From assembly GCA_021648365.1 (NCBI GenBank), contig JAKISY010000004.1, positions 40,078 through 104,077 on the forward strand: a stretch of 64,000 bases of DNA, given 5' to 3'. Within the stretch, counting starts at the first letter, position 1; every line of letters starts with the position of its first letter. Shown here in pieces: positions 49,783-58,659 of the stretch. Below the pieces are notes generated by a model. The model searched no databases. It was not told where the DNA came from and was given only the letters and a program-made list of their open reading frames with translations. The stretch comes from Verrucomicrobiales bacterium. GTDB taxonomy: Bacteria > Verrucomicrobiota > Verrucomicrobiia > Verrucomicrobiales > DEV007. The position numbers and the translations under genes were made by a program.

Positions 49783-52587
49783 TCATTTTGTTTTGATTTC
49801 CAAGGTCTTACGGATCGCTTCGACTAATTTTTCGAGACGTGCGGGGTCTTCTATTTTTTCTCCGCTAGCTTCATCAATGAGATAAAAGGAATCAATCGCG
49901 GCTCCTTGTTGGGTCGATATGCGTGCGTGCACGATTTCGATGCTGAGTTCGCCGATGACGGAAAAAACGTCGTAGAGAAGGCCTATGCGGTCTTGCACTT
50001 GTATTTCTAGCACCGTGTGTTCTGGGCTGAGAGTATTGGAGACGAAGGCGCGTTGGGGAAGTTTGAAGACCGATTCAGCGTTAGTGTAGCGTGATTTTTT
50101 TTGTGACTTTTCTATCAGTATGCGAAAATCTGTGAAGGGCTTGTTCATATCAAATTCTTCATCGACGAGCTTTTCGACAGCTTTGATATCACGCGCTGAG
50201 GTGATGGGTTTGAAGTCTGTTGTGCAAACACGAAATATATCGATCACGAGATTATCCGTTCGGGTGTAGATGTCGGCACTGAGGATGTTGATGTTTCTAG
50301 CAGCCAAGGCTCCGGCAACTTTGGCGAGGAGAAAATGGCGATCCCAACAGCAGACCTCGAGCAGTGAGTAACCTTCACCAGGTCGGTCTTCCCATCGCAA
50401 AATGGGGGCGATGGTATCGACTCCGGACTTGGATAGGCGTTTGAAAAAGCTATGAAAAACTTTGATATGACGCACCACACTGTCTGAGCCTCGGAAGCGG
50501 AAATAGCGCTCTGGCATGGTGCGGAAATGAGCATCGATTTCCTCGGTGTAACGCTCGGGTAGTTTGGCGACTACTCGTTTTTTAAGCTCATCGCTGGATC
50601 GTGTGGCCTTGGTGGTAAAGGCTTCTTGGTCATCGAAGTAGGCGCTGGTGGAGCGGTAGAGGCGCATCATCAGAGACTCCTTCCAGTCATTCCAACCTTC
50701 GGAGTTAGTGCCCTTCGAATCGACGTAGGTGAATAGGAAGAGGGTTTTTAAGTAAGATGGGTAGCGGATCACAGAAGCGAACTCTGCTACTACACTGGGA
50801 TCGTCGATGTTCTTGGTTGTGGCGGTGCGCCAAAAGGTGAGATGGTGATCGACCAAGAATAGCAATCTGCGCCTGCGATTGCTGGTGATTTGTAGGCGGT
50901 TACAAACTTTGGATGCTAGTAGAGTGGAGGCATCGGCGTGTTGGCGCACGTTGGCTGCACGACCTGTGTCATGTAGGATGAGGGCAAGGTAGAGTATGTA
51001 GGGGTCTTCGAGGTGACGGAAGAGGTCTTGGAAAAAGGCAGCTTTGGGATGGTCGGTGCTTGCGAGGGCGTCGGCTTCTTCAATGCAGCGTAGGGTGTGT
51101 TCATCGGCGGTGTACTGATGGAAAAACTCGTGTTGCACGAGGCAGTCGAGTGCACCGAATTCAGGCAGGTAACGACCTAGGAATCCGACTCGGTGCATGG
51201 CGCGCAGGACTCTGGCGACATCACCTCGGTGCATGAGAATCTCTTCGAAAGTCTCGCGGTTAGCTTTGGAGTAGCGGAAGGTGCGATCGACGAGGCTGTA
51301 GTGGGTTTTGAAAAGCTTACGTAGCTTAGGACTGAGTTTGAGGTGGCGTTTTTGCAGGTGCACAAAGGTGCGCATCAGGCGGTGCGGGTCTTCACTGTAG
51401 ATGCTGTCGCGATCTGGGTAGAGCAGTCCATCCCCTTTGCTATTGAAGCCATCAAATCGGTCGATTTTCTTTTGTCTTCTAGTGAGGAATCCGAGCAGGC
51501 GAGAGGGTGCGGTGACTTCTTCTTCGATTTCTAGCTCAAAGATCTGCATCACGGTGGTACAGTAGTTGTACAGATTGCGGGTATGGATGTAATAATCCCG
51601 CATGAAGGCTTCGATGCGGCGCAGGATGGTGCGTTCTGGGTAACCAAGATCTTTAGCTACGATGCCTTGCAGGCGTAGGGTGAGTTTGTCATTGGGGCGG
51701 CGTTGATTGTAGTGCATCGAATTTCGCACGCGCATGAGAAACTCAAAGGCAGCTTCGGCTTCTTTAACTGCGGGGCGGGAGAGTACTCGCATTTTCACCA
51801 GATCCTTGAGCTTTTTGGACTGAGTCTTCATGAACAACACCCAGTGCATGTTGTGGTAATCGCGCAAGCCACCGCAGCTTTCTTTCACATTGGGCTCTTG
51901 CAGATAGACGGTGCGTTCGTATTTTTTATAGCGAGCTCGGATGTCAAACTCTCTTGCTGTGAGGTAGGAATTTTGATGCCCTTTCACACACTGATTGACA
52001 AAATTTTCGTAAAAAACTTGGTAGAGCGTTTCATTGCCAGCGACCAATCGGGCATCGAGTAGGGCGGTGCGGGTGTGGTGATCTTCGTTGGCAAATTCGA
52101 GTGTTTCTTTAGCCGTGCGCACTGCGTGACCCACTTTGAAGCCTACGTCGTAAAGCATGAGTAGGATTTGCTCGATAAACTCGGCTAGTTCATTGGGTAT
52201 GTTTTTGGTTTTGTTAGGTAGCAAAAACAATAGGTCAATATCACTCCCAGGGTTCAACGCACCTCGACCGTAACCGCCGGTGGCGACCAGTGCGATGGGG
52301 AAGTTGTCTTTGTCTGTCGGGGTCGAGGCAAAGCGTTCCTCGCCGGTGGCTTCGAAGAGGTCGTTGAGCACGAGGTCGATCAAGACTGAGCGCTGTCGTG
52401 CGATTTCAAGGCCGCCTCCACCAGCTTTGTGAGCGAGTTTGATGCGGTGATTTTCGATTTTGAGAAAGCGGCGATAGAGATCCAACAGCTGTTTTTTGGT
52501 GCGTGCTTTTTTGCGCAAAGGAACCAGTTCCTTAGCGGCGTGAGCACGTATTTTTTTGAGGTGATTTTTGCTATTGGTGGTAGGCAT
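49783..52587 (-). CDS. glnD: [Protein-PII] uridylyltransferase GlnD
   Basis: Nitrogen sensor that adds or removes UMP on PII proteins. 934 residues in the standard four-domain layout: nucleotidyltransferase (ALVATGGYGRGALNPGSDIDL near residue 105, with the G-S-D-I-D metal residues), a helical domain, an HD domain (LALILHDTGRAANVRQHAD near residue 538), and two C-terminal ACT domains (about 735-815 and 845-930) that sense glutamine. Convergent with matB and upstream of pgi on the minus strand. Confidence 0.95.
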   Translation of the reverse strand: MPTTNSKNHLKKIRAHAAKELVPLRKKARTKKQLLDLYRRFLKIENHRIKLAHKAGGGGLEIARQRSVLIDLVLNDLFEATGEERFASTPTDKDNFPIALVATGGYGRGALNPGSDIDLLFLLPNKTKNIPNELAEFIEQILLMLYDVGFKVGHAVRTAKETLEFANEDHHTRTALLDARLVAGNETLYQVFYENFVNQCVKGHQNSYLTAREFDIRARYKKYERTVYLQEPNVKESCGGLRDYHNMHWVLFMKTQSKKLKDLVKMRVLSRPAVKEAEAAFEFLMRVRNSMHYNQRRPNDKLTLRLQGIVAKDLGYPERTILRRIEAFMRDYYIHTRNLYNYCTTVMQIFELEIEEEVTAPSRLLGFLTRRQKKIDRFDGFNSKGDGLLYPDRDSIYSEDPHRLMRTFVHLQKRHLKLSPKLRKLFKTHYSLVDRTFRYSKANRETFEEILMHRGDVARVLRAMHRVGFLGRYLPEFGALDCLVQHEFFHQYTADEHTLRCIEEADALASTDHPKAAFFQDLFRHLEDPYILYLALILHDTGRAANVRQHADASTLLASKVCNRLQITSNRRRRLLFLVDHHLTFWRTATTKNIDDPSVVAEFASVIRYPSYLKTLFLFTYVDSKGTNSEGWNDWKESLMMRLYRSTSAYFDDQEAFTTKATRSSDELKKRVVAKLPERYTEEIDAHFRTMPERYFRFRGSDSVVRHIKVFHSFFKRLSKSGVDTIAPILRWEDRPGEGYSLLEVCCWDRHFLLAKVAGALAARNINILSADIYTRTDNLVIDIFRVCTTDFKPITSARDIKAVEKLVDEEFDMNKPFTDFRILIEKSQKKSRYTNAESVFKLPQRAFVSNTLSPEHTVLEIQVQDRIGLLYDVFSVIGELSIEIVHARISTQQGAAIDSFYLIDEASGEKIEDPARLEKLVEAIRKTLEIKTK

Positions 52588-52616
52588 GGAGAGGAAGGCT
52601 GTAGGTGTTTAGCAGT

Positions 52617-54203
52617 TTAGGTGTAGGTGAATTGGTCGTCGTTAGGAGTGTTGCCCGTCTCGCTGGCGACAGATGGATCGTTCGTGGCGAGGTGTTGCAG
52701 TGCGTGGTAGAGGGTTTCGATCTGTGTGTCTCCGTCGATTTGTTCAGCTAAGCGCGTTGCGGTGTATGTCTCGCCGTTGTGATCCCGCAGGAAGGTGAGC
52801 ACGTTTTTGAGCACTTTTAGAAATTCTCCGGCAGCTTTTTTTCCTGCTTCGACCCCAGGTTGATGGTAGGCATTGATGTTGACGAGGCTGGCATAAAATC
52901 CAGTGCTTCGTTCGAACAAGGCGATCAGGCTACCAAGACTGTGGGCATTGAGCTGTTTGATGCTCAAGGTGATAACGGGACGTCCGTTTGCGCTGAGTGC
53001 TTCGCGGGTGCCGCGGAGAAAGCCTTCGAGGAAATCGCCGGTGGTGGCTCCGGGTTCGACTTCAAGTGGGGCTTGTCCGTCACTGCGGGTTTGTTGAACT
53101 TCGATCAAGGTGGCGATGAAGTTATTCACGCCATCGCGAAGCTGTTGCACGTAAGCGTGTTGGTCCGTCGAACCTTTATTGCCATAGACGGCGATGCCTT
53201 GATACACGACTTTGCCATCGAGGTCTTCGGCTTTGCCGAGCGATTCCATGATCAGTTGTTGTAGGTATTTGCCAAATAATCCTAAGCCGTCTTTGTAGGG
53301 CAGGATCACGAGATCTTTTTCTCCTTTGCCGTTGCCAGCTTGATGCCAAGCGAGGGCTTGTAGCATAGCTGCATTTTGTCGTGTTTCAGGATTGCGGGTG
53401 AGCTGATCCATAGCAGCGGCACCGGCGAGCATGGCGTCGATGTCGATACCGATCAGCGCGGCAGGTACTAAGCCGACGACACTCATGATGGAGGTGCGAC
53501 CACCTGTCCAGTCTGCCATGTGAAAACGTTTGAGCCAGTTTTCTGTGCGGGCTTTTTGATCGAGTTGACTATCCTCGCCGGTGATGGCGACGGCGTGCTG
53601 AGCGAAGGGCAGTTTCTGTTTTTCAAAAACTCGCGCAGCTTCTAGCATGCCGTTGCGGGTTTCCGCGGTGCCACCAGACTTGGAGATGACCAAAACTAGA
53701 GTGCGGTCGAGTTCGTCCCCGATGCAGGCGAGAGTGTGGTCGATGCCGTCAGGGTCGGTGTTGTCGAAAAAGTGGATAGCGAGTGGCGCGTCAGCTGCTG
53801 CGAGGGCACCCGCCAGGAGTTGTGGTCCGAGGGCGGATCCGCCAATGCCGATCAGCAGCACGTGTTGGAAAGTCTCGCCGCTGGGTGTCTGGATGGAGCC
53901 AGAATGAATCGCTTGCGCGAAATCCTTGATTTCAGCAATGTTGTCACTGATGTGCTGTTGGATTGCTTGATCGGGAGCGAGTTGCGGATCGCGTAACCAG
54001 TAGTGGCCCACCATGCGTCCTTCATCGGGATTGGCAATCTCACCCGCCTCGAGTTTTTTCATGTCGTCGAAGGCTTTATCAATCTGGGGACTTAAAGACT
54101 CGATGTAGCTTTGCTCTAAGCCGCTGAGGCTGAGGTCGATGGAGAAACCGAGGTTTTGGTAGCGCAGGTAATGGTCTTGGAAGTGTTGCCAGGAAGTGTT
54201 CAT
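52617..54203 (-). CDS. pgi: Glucose-6-phosphate isomerase
   Basis: 528 residues from ATG 54203; a start at 54251 would add 16 residues with no counterpart. Interconverts glucose-6-P and fructose-6-P. Motifs: LLIGIGGSALGPQLL near residue 130, VISKSGGTAETRNG near 186, GGRTSIMSVVGL near 250, GSTDQHAYVQQLRDG near 355 and a C-terminal KNVLTFLRDHNG. It is of the shorter, non-E. coli type. It lies 29 bp upstream of glnD. Confidence 0.94.
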   Translation of the reverse strand: MNTSWQHFQDHYLRYQNLGFSIDLSLSGLEQSYIESLSPQIDKAFDDMKKLEAGEIANPDEGRMVGHYWLRDPQLAPDQAIQQHISDNIAEIKDFAQAIHSGSIQTPSGETFQHVLLIGIGGSALGPQLLAGALAAADAPLAIHFFDNTDPDGIDHTLACIGDELDRTLVLVISKSGGTAETRNGMLEAARVFEKQKLPFAQHAVAITGEDSQLDQKARTENWLKRFHMADWTGGRTSIMSVVGLVPAALIGIDIDAMLAGAAAMDQLTRNPETRQNAAMLQALAWHQAGNGKGEKDLVILPYKDGLGLFGKYLQQLIMESLGKAEDLDGKVVYQGIAVYGNKGSTDQHAYVQQLRDGVNNFIATLIEVQQTRSDGQAPLEVEPGATTGDFLEGFLRGTREALSANGRPVITLSIKQLNAHSLGSLIALFERSTGFYASLVNINAYHQPGVEAGKKAAGEFLKVLKNVLTFLRDHNGETYTATRLAEQIDGDTQIETLYHALQHLATNDPSVASETGNTPNDDQFTYT

Positions 54204-54245
54204 TTTTTTATTGGACAGTTGATGGTGAATCGTAGAAGTTTTTCT

Positions 54246-54683
54246 ATGCAAAAGAATGTGAGTAAATATTTGGTATTATGGGCAGCGATGGTTTTCATCG
54301 GGCTTTCAAGTGTAACGATGATGACTTTAGCGGACGATAGCGGAGATGCCAAACAAAAGGGAAGCAATAGCCATGTGGGTCACTTCCGTCATGTGGTGTT
54401 TTTCAAGTTTAAAGAAGGCACATCTCGTGCCAAGGTTGACGAAATTGTCAAAGCTTTTGGAGCTTTGAAGGCGGAGATCCCGACGATCATCGATTACGAA
54501 TGGGGCACCAGCGAGAGTGTGGAGAAGCTCAATGATGGTTTCACCCATAGTTTTTTGGTGACTTTCAAAGACAAGGCAGGCTTGGACGCCTATTTGCCAA
54601 GTGATCCGCATCAGGCTTTTGTTAAAATGCTCAAGCCTCATCTGGATAAGGTGATGGTATTTGATTATACTGCGAAGGACTGA
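54246..54683 (+). CDS. Exported stress-response A/B barrel (Dabb) protein
   Basis: 145 residues from ATG 54246. A signal peptide-like N-terminus (SKYLVLWAAMVFIGLSSVTMMTLA, about residues 6-29) precedes a ferredoxin-like Dabb domain: GHFRHVVFFKFKEGTS, IVKAFGALKAEIPTIIDYEWG, THSFLVTFKDKAGLDAYLPSDPHQAFV. The domain's usual role is unknown; related proteins are stress-linked. Divergent from pgi with 42 bp between starts. Confidence 0.85.
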   Translation: MQKNVSKYLVLWAAMVFIGLSSVTMMTLADDSGDAKQKGSNSHVGHFRHVVFFKFKEGTSRAKVDEIVKAFGALKAEIPTIIDYEWGTSESVEKLNDGFTHSFLVTFKDKAGLDAYLPSDPHQAFVKMLKPHLDKVMVFDYTAKD

Positions 54684-54984
54684 GCTGCAGGGTAGGGAGT
54701 TAATAGAGAGTTTTAGGTTTAGGTTTTTCATTTTTACTAGGGGAGGCTCCCCTGGTAAAAAAGGGGAGTGGACGACGAAGCAGGCGCTTGATGAGGTGGC
54801 TCGGTGTAGGGAGGTGGGGGCTGAGACTCGCTTGGATGAAATCGCGGAGTCGCTGAAGGTGAGGCTCTTTGAGCCTATCGATGTTCATGAAGGAATTGAA
54901 GCTGAAAATGACTTTGGCTTATAACAAAAAGCATGGGCGCTGCGGGACTTTGTGGGAGGGGCCGTTTAAGAGTGTGTTATTGCA

Positions 54985-55018
54985 ACCTCCTTCGCAAGGC
55001 TATGGCGGTCAAGGAGGT
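54985..55018 (+). repeat. REP-like palindrome inside the RAYT remnant, copy 1
   Basis: ACCTCCTT (54985-54992) and AAGGAGGT (55011-55018) pair perfectly around a core CGCAAGGCTATGGCGGTC. It is translated in frame as part of PPSQGYGGQGG. Confidence 0.75.
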
Positions 55019-55280
55019 GCTGGCGAGGGGGGTGATGGTAGCGAGGCCTTGCGGATGGTGGCGGCTTACATTGATCTGAATCCGATTCGGGCGGGGTTGG
55101 CTCAGGTGCCAGAGGGCTACCGCTGGTGTTCGTATGCGGCGGCGGTGGCGGGGAATCGTGGGGCGCGACAGGCTTTGACTTTTGCGGTGACGGGACGTCA
55201 GCGGGTGGCGTGGCGGAAGGTGGAGGCGGAGTATCGCTGTCTGCTGTATGTGAAGGGGGAAGAGGTGGAGGCGGATGTGA

Positions 55281-55319
55281 ACCTCCGCCGCCAAGGCTGT
55301 GGCGGTCAAGCGGTGGAGG
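55281..55319 (+). repeat. REP-like palindrome inside the RAYT remnant, copy 2
   Basis: ACCTCC (55281-55286) with GGAGG near 55315 flank a core CAAGGCTGTGGCGGTCAAG that matches copy 1 except for one base. In frame as LRRQGCGGQAVEG. Confidence 0.75.
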
Positions 55320-55670
55320 GTTATAACAAGGGGAAGGGTGGATTCAGTCAGGCGGAGATTGCGCAGGTGTTGGAAGCTGGCGGACGTTTGCCTGTGGCGG
55401 AGGCTTTGCGCTGCCGGGTGAGGTATTTCACCGATGGTGCGGTGTTGGGGAGTCAGCACTATGTGGATGAGTTTTTTGAGGGGAAGCGGGATCAGTTCGG
55501 ACCACGCCGTAAGGATGGTGGGCGCAAGATGCGGGGCGCGCAGTGGGGAGATCTACGAGTGTTGCGAGATTTGCGGCAGAATGTGATTGTTTGAGAGGGG
55601 GTGGCGGGGTTATTCTGTTAATAGAATAAAAAGGTTTGACCTAGTTGTTGGGTGCGTGTAAAAATTGTTT

Positions 55671-56531
55671 ATGACCGAGATGGGAAACGCACTTTATCCA
55701 GAATATTTGAAGGTCTCTGAAGCTGATTTGGGCAAGGGGGCTTCGGTGGAGGTGAAGGTGGTGGATGGCATGGATGAGATTGCGCATGCGGTGGCGGATG
55801 AGATGATGGCGGTGGTGGATGCGGCGCAGGCTGAGGGGTGTGCGGCGACGATGATCATTCCGGTTGGCCCGGTGGATCAGTTTCCGATCTTGGCGCAGAT
55901 GATCAATAAGCAAGGTAAAGGTTGGAGAGAGGTGGTATTGATCAATATGGATGAATACTTAGACGAGGATGATCAGTGGGTTCCGGAGGGGCATCCGCTG
56001 AGTTTTCGTGGTTACATGAAGCGGAAGTTTTATGATTTGATCGATCCTGACTTGGCACCTTTGGAGCAAAATCGAGTTTTTCCAGATCCTAGGGATTTGT
56101 CGGGGATTCAAAAATTGATAGCAGCGCGTGGTGGTTTGGATGCTTGTTTCGGGGGGATCGGTATCAATGGACACATGGCGTTTAACGAGCCTCCTGAGCC
56201 GGGTGAGCTGTGTTCGCTGGAAGAGTTTGCAGCGCGCCCCACTCGCAACTTGAATTTGAGTAGAGAGACGGTGACGATCAACTCGGTGACGGTGGGGGGT
56301 GGTTTGGCGGTGATTCCTAGGCGGGCGATCACGGTGGGGATGAAGGAGATTTTAGCTGCACGCAAGTTGCGTCTTTATTGCAATCGCTTGTGGCAGAGTG
56401 CGGTGGTGAGAAAAGTGCTGCATGATGAAGTGGGGCCCGCGTGTCCTGCTTCTTATATACGAGGTCATGCCGATGCGAGGTTGACGGTGGCAAAATATGT
56501 TGCGGAGCCGCCTGATATAGCTTTGAGATAA
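55671..56531 (+). CDS. Glucosamine-6-phosphate deaminase-like protein (NagB family)
   Basis: 286 residues from ATG 55671. NagB/RpiA fold: MIIPVGPVDQFPILAQMI near residue 60, NMDEYLDEDDQWVPEGHPLSFRGYM near 95, the active loop GGIGINGHMAFNEPP near 163. E. coli NagB has Asp-Gly-His here; this protein has Asn-Gly-His, so the catalytic Asp equivalent is replaced while His and Glu remain. It lies 7 bp before a PIG-L deacetylase gene; in some Bacteroidetes the two domains are fused in one protein. Amino-sugar processing is likely, exact substrate unknown. Confidence 0.85.
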   Translation: MTEMGNALYPEYLKVSEADLGKGASVEVKVVDGMDEIAHAVADEMMAVVDAAQAEGCAATMIIPVGPVDQFPILAQMINKQGKGWREVVLINMDEYLDEDDQWVPEGHPLSFRGYMKRKFYDLIDPDLAPLEQNRVFPDPRDLSGIQKLIAARGGLDACFGGIGINGHMAFNEPPEPGELCSLEEFAARPTRNLNLSRETVTINSVTVGGGLAVIPRRAITVGMKEILAARKLRLYCNRLWQSAVVRKVLHDEVGPACPASYIRGHADARLTVAKYVAEPPDIALR

Positions 56532-56538
56532 GGAACTT

Positions 56539-57252
56539 ATGCAATTAAAATTCGATAAAGAGCGAGTGATGGCGGTGGTAGCTCACCCTGACGATGCGGA
56601 GTTGCTGTGTGCTGGTACCCTGGCTAGAGCAAAAGCGGATGGGGCGGAGATCGCAGTGTGTGTGCTGTGTCAGGGAGATAAAGGGCAGAGTGACCCACCG
56701 CTTGAGGATCTTGGGCAAGTGAGAAGTGCGGAGATGAGTGCGGCGGGGAAGGTGCTGGGTGCGGAACTTTATGAAGCGGGTTTTTTAGATGGGGAATTGC
56801 TCGATGCTTATCAGCAGAGATTAATTTTAATCGAAATTTTTAGGAAGTTTAGACCTACTTTGGTTTTGGCGCATTCGCGAAAAGATTATCATCCCGATCA
56901 TCAGCAGGCGTCGGCTTTGGCTGAGGCGGCATCTTGGTTTTGCGCTTCGGATGGGCATCCTACCCCATCGCCTGCGATGCAGGCCGGTCCTCCGGATTTG
57001 TGGTGGATGGATACCATCAACATGAATCAGTTTGATCCTGGTTTTTTCATCGATGTCAGTGATCACCTTGAGCTGAAGCAGCAGATGTTGGCTTGCCATA
57101 AGAGTCAGTTGGCTCGAGGGGCGGATGCGGATTTTTCTCCTTTGGCGGATCTGATGCGTGCGCAATTCACTGCTCGGGGGAATCAGGCAGGGGTTCATGC
57201 GGCAGAAGCGTTTCAGCTGCATCTCGCGTGGAAAAGGGCGAGTGCGTGGTAG
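56539..57252 (+). CDS. PIG-L/LmbE-family N-acetylglucosaminyl deacetylase
   Basis: 237 residues. Zinc-binding AHPDDAELLCAGT near residue 15 and HSRKDYHPDHQQASALAEAA near residue 113 are the two hallmark motifs. It removes acetyl groups from GlcNAc-type sugars. Paired with the NagB-like gene upstream, which suggests deacetylation followed by isomerisation/deamination of an amino sugar. Confidence 0.92.
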   Translation: MQLKFDKERVMAVVAHPDDAELLCAGTLARAKADGAEIAVCVLCQGDKGQSDPPLEDLGQVRSAEMSAAGKVLGAELYEAGFLDGELLDAYQQRLILIEIFRKFRPTLVLAHSRKDYHPDHQQASALAEAASWFCASDGHPTPSPAMQAGPPDLWWMDTINMNQFDPGFFIDVSDHLELKQQMLACHKSQLARGADADFSPLADLMRAQFTARGNQAGVHAAEAFQLHLAWKRASAW

Positions 57253-57254
57253 GA

Positions 57255-57280
57255 GAATTAGGAATTAGGAATTAGGAATC
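57255..57280. repeat. Tandem 7-bp repeat GGAATTA
   Basis: About three and a half head-to-tail copies in the gap between the PIG-L gene and the aminotransferase. No function seen. Confidence 0.6.
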
Positions 57281-57336
57281 GAAATGTAATGAAGATAGCT
57301 GGAGGATAATACCCGAAAGCAATTAGGGATTTTGAT

Positions 57337-58512
57337 ATGGCGATGGAATACAAATTTTCTGACAGGGCGGCGGCGTTGACGCCTTCGGTGACTTTGGCGA
57401 TTGATGGCAAAGCTAAGGAGATGAAGGCGGCGGGGATTGATGTGGTGGGTTTTGGCACGGGGCAGCCGGATTTTGATACGCTGGATTTTGTCAAAGACGC
57501 GGCGAAGAAGGCGCTCGATGAGGGGTTCACTAAATACACGCCTGCGGCGGGGATTCCTGAGTTGCGTCAATCGATAGCGGATAAGTTTGAGCGTGAGAAT
57601 GGGTTGAGTTATCAGACGGATCAAATTGTGGTTTCTTGTGGCGGCAAACACTCGTGTTTCAATGTGATGATGGTGCTCTGTGAGCAAGGGGACGAGGTGA
57701 TCGTGCCTGCACCCTACTGGTTGAGTTATCCAGAAATGGTGCGTATGGCAGGGGCGACTCCGGTGATTTTAGAGACAGGGCAGGCGACGGATTTCAAAGT
57801 GACGCCGGAGCAGTTGGCGCAGGCGATCACGGATAGGACGCGCCTTTATATTCTTAACTCACCGAGTAACCCGACGGGGGTGGTTTACTCTCCGGCTGAG
57901 ATCAAAGCTTTGGGGGATGTGTGTATCGAGAAGGGGGTGATGATTCTTAGTGATGAGATCTACGAGCACTTGCTCTACGATGGTGCGGTGCATCAGAGTG
58001 TGGCGAGCTTTTCTGCAGAGCATCAAGCGCAGACGATCATTGTGCATGGTTTCGCAAAAGCGTGGAGCATGACGGGGTGGCGTTTGGGATTCATGGCGGC
58101 GCCGTTGCCGATCGCTAAAAAAATCGCTGCCTTTCAGAGTCACAGCACGAGCAATCCGACTTCGTTTGCGCAGCTGGGCGGGGTGGCAGCGATGACTCAA
58201 CCGATGTCTCATCTGCCTGCTTGGTTGGCAGAGTTTGCCAAACGGCGTGAATTGGCGCACGCTTGATTGAGCGCGTGCAGGGGGCTGAGTTGTTATAAAT
58301 CTGAGGGTGCGTTCTATCTTTTTCCTAGCATTGCAGATACAGGGCTCAAGTCATCGGAATTTTGTGCCAGACTGTTGGAGGATGAGCAGGTTGCGGCGGT
58401 GCCGGGCATCGCGTTTGGCGCAGATGACTATTTCCGTCTGAGTTATGCGACGAGTATGCAGCAGTTGGAGAAGGGCTTGGAACGGATCGAGCGCTTTTGT
58501 GCTAAGTTGTAG
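57337..58512 (+). pseudogene. aspC: Aspartate aminotransferase with an in-frame TGA
   Basis: Class I aminotransferase of 391 codons interrupted by TGA at 58264-58266. The frame before it (309 residues) has the GFGTGQPDFDT start, CGGKHSCFNVM, YILNSPSNPTGVVYS and the PLP Lys in HGFAKAWSMTGWRLGFMA. The frame after it, with no shift, continues LSACRGLSCYKSEGAFYLFP and PGIAFGADDYFRLSYATS, including the C-terminal Arg that binds the substrate carboxylate. Homologues usually have Arg (CGA would be one base away) at this point. A nonsense mutation or sequencing error is most likely; read-through cannot be excluded. Confidence 0.85.
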
Positions 58513-58659
58513 CGTGCGCTAATGGGCTCAGACTGAGATTTTCAGAAAGCGCAGCATTGAGGCTTCTGGGCTTGAATATTGGCTGATTCCACTGTAGAGA
58601 GTGCTCGCTTTGATGCGGATGCGAGCTTGATCTGTATCGGAGATAAGAATATTTTAGCT

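Larger units (their letters stand above)
54869..55594 (+). pseudogene. REP-associated (RAYT-type) transposase remnant
   Basis: 241 codons. The C-terminal part of a Y1-type REP-associated transposase is recognisable: a FMKELKLKMTLAYNKKHGRCGTLW segment split around the catalytic Tyr region, YIDLNPIRAGLAQVPEGYRWCSY, and the tail GAVLGSQHYVDEFFEGKRDQFGPRRK. The N-terminal HUH (His-hydrophobic-His) part is absent; upstream sequence (54661-54924) shows unrelated codons in another frame. Two REP-like palindromes are inserted in frame within it. Likely inactive. Confidence 0.7.

Noticed and set aside
58264..58266. TGA in aspC read as selenocysteine
   Set aside because: The position corresponds to Arg in homologues rather than Cys, and no SECIS-like hairpin is evident directly after it.
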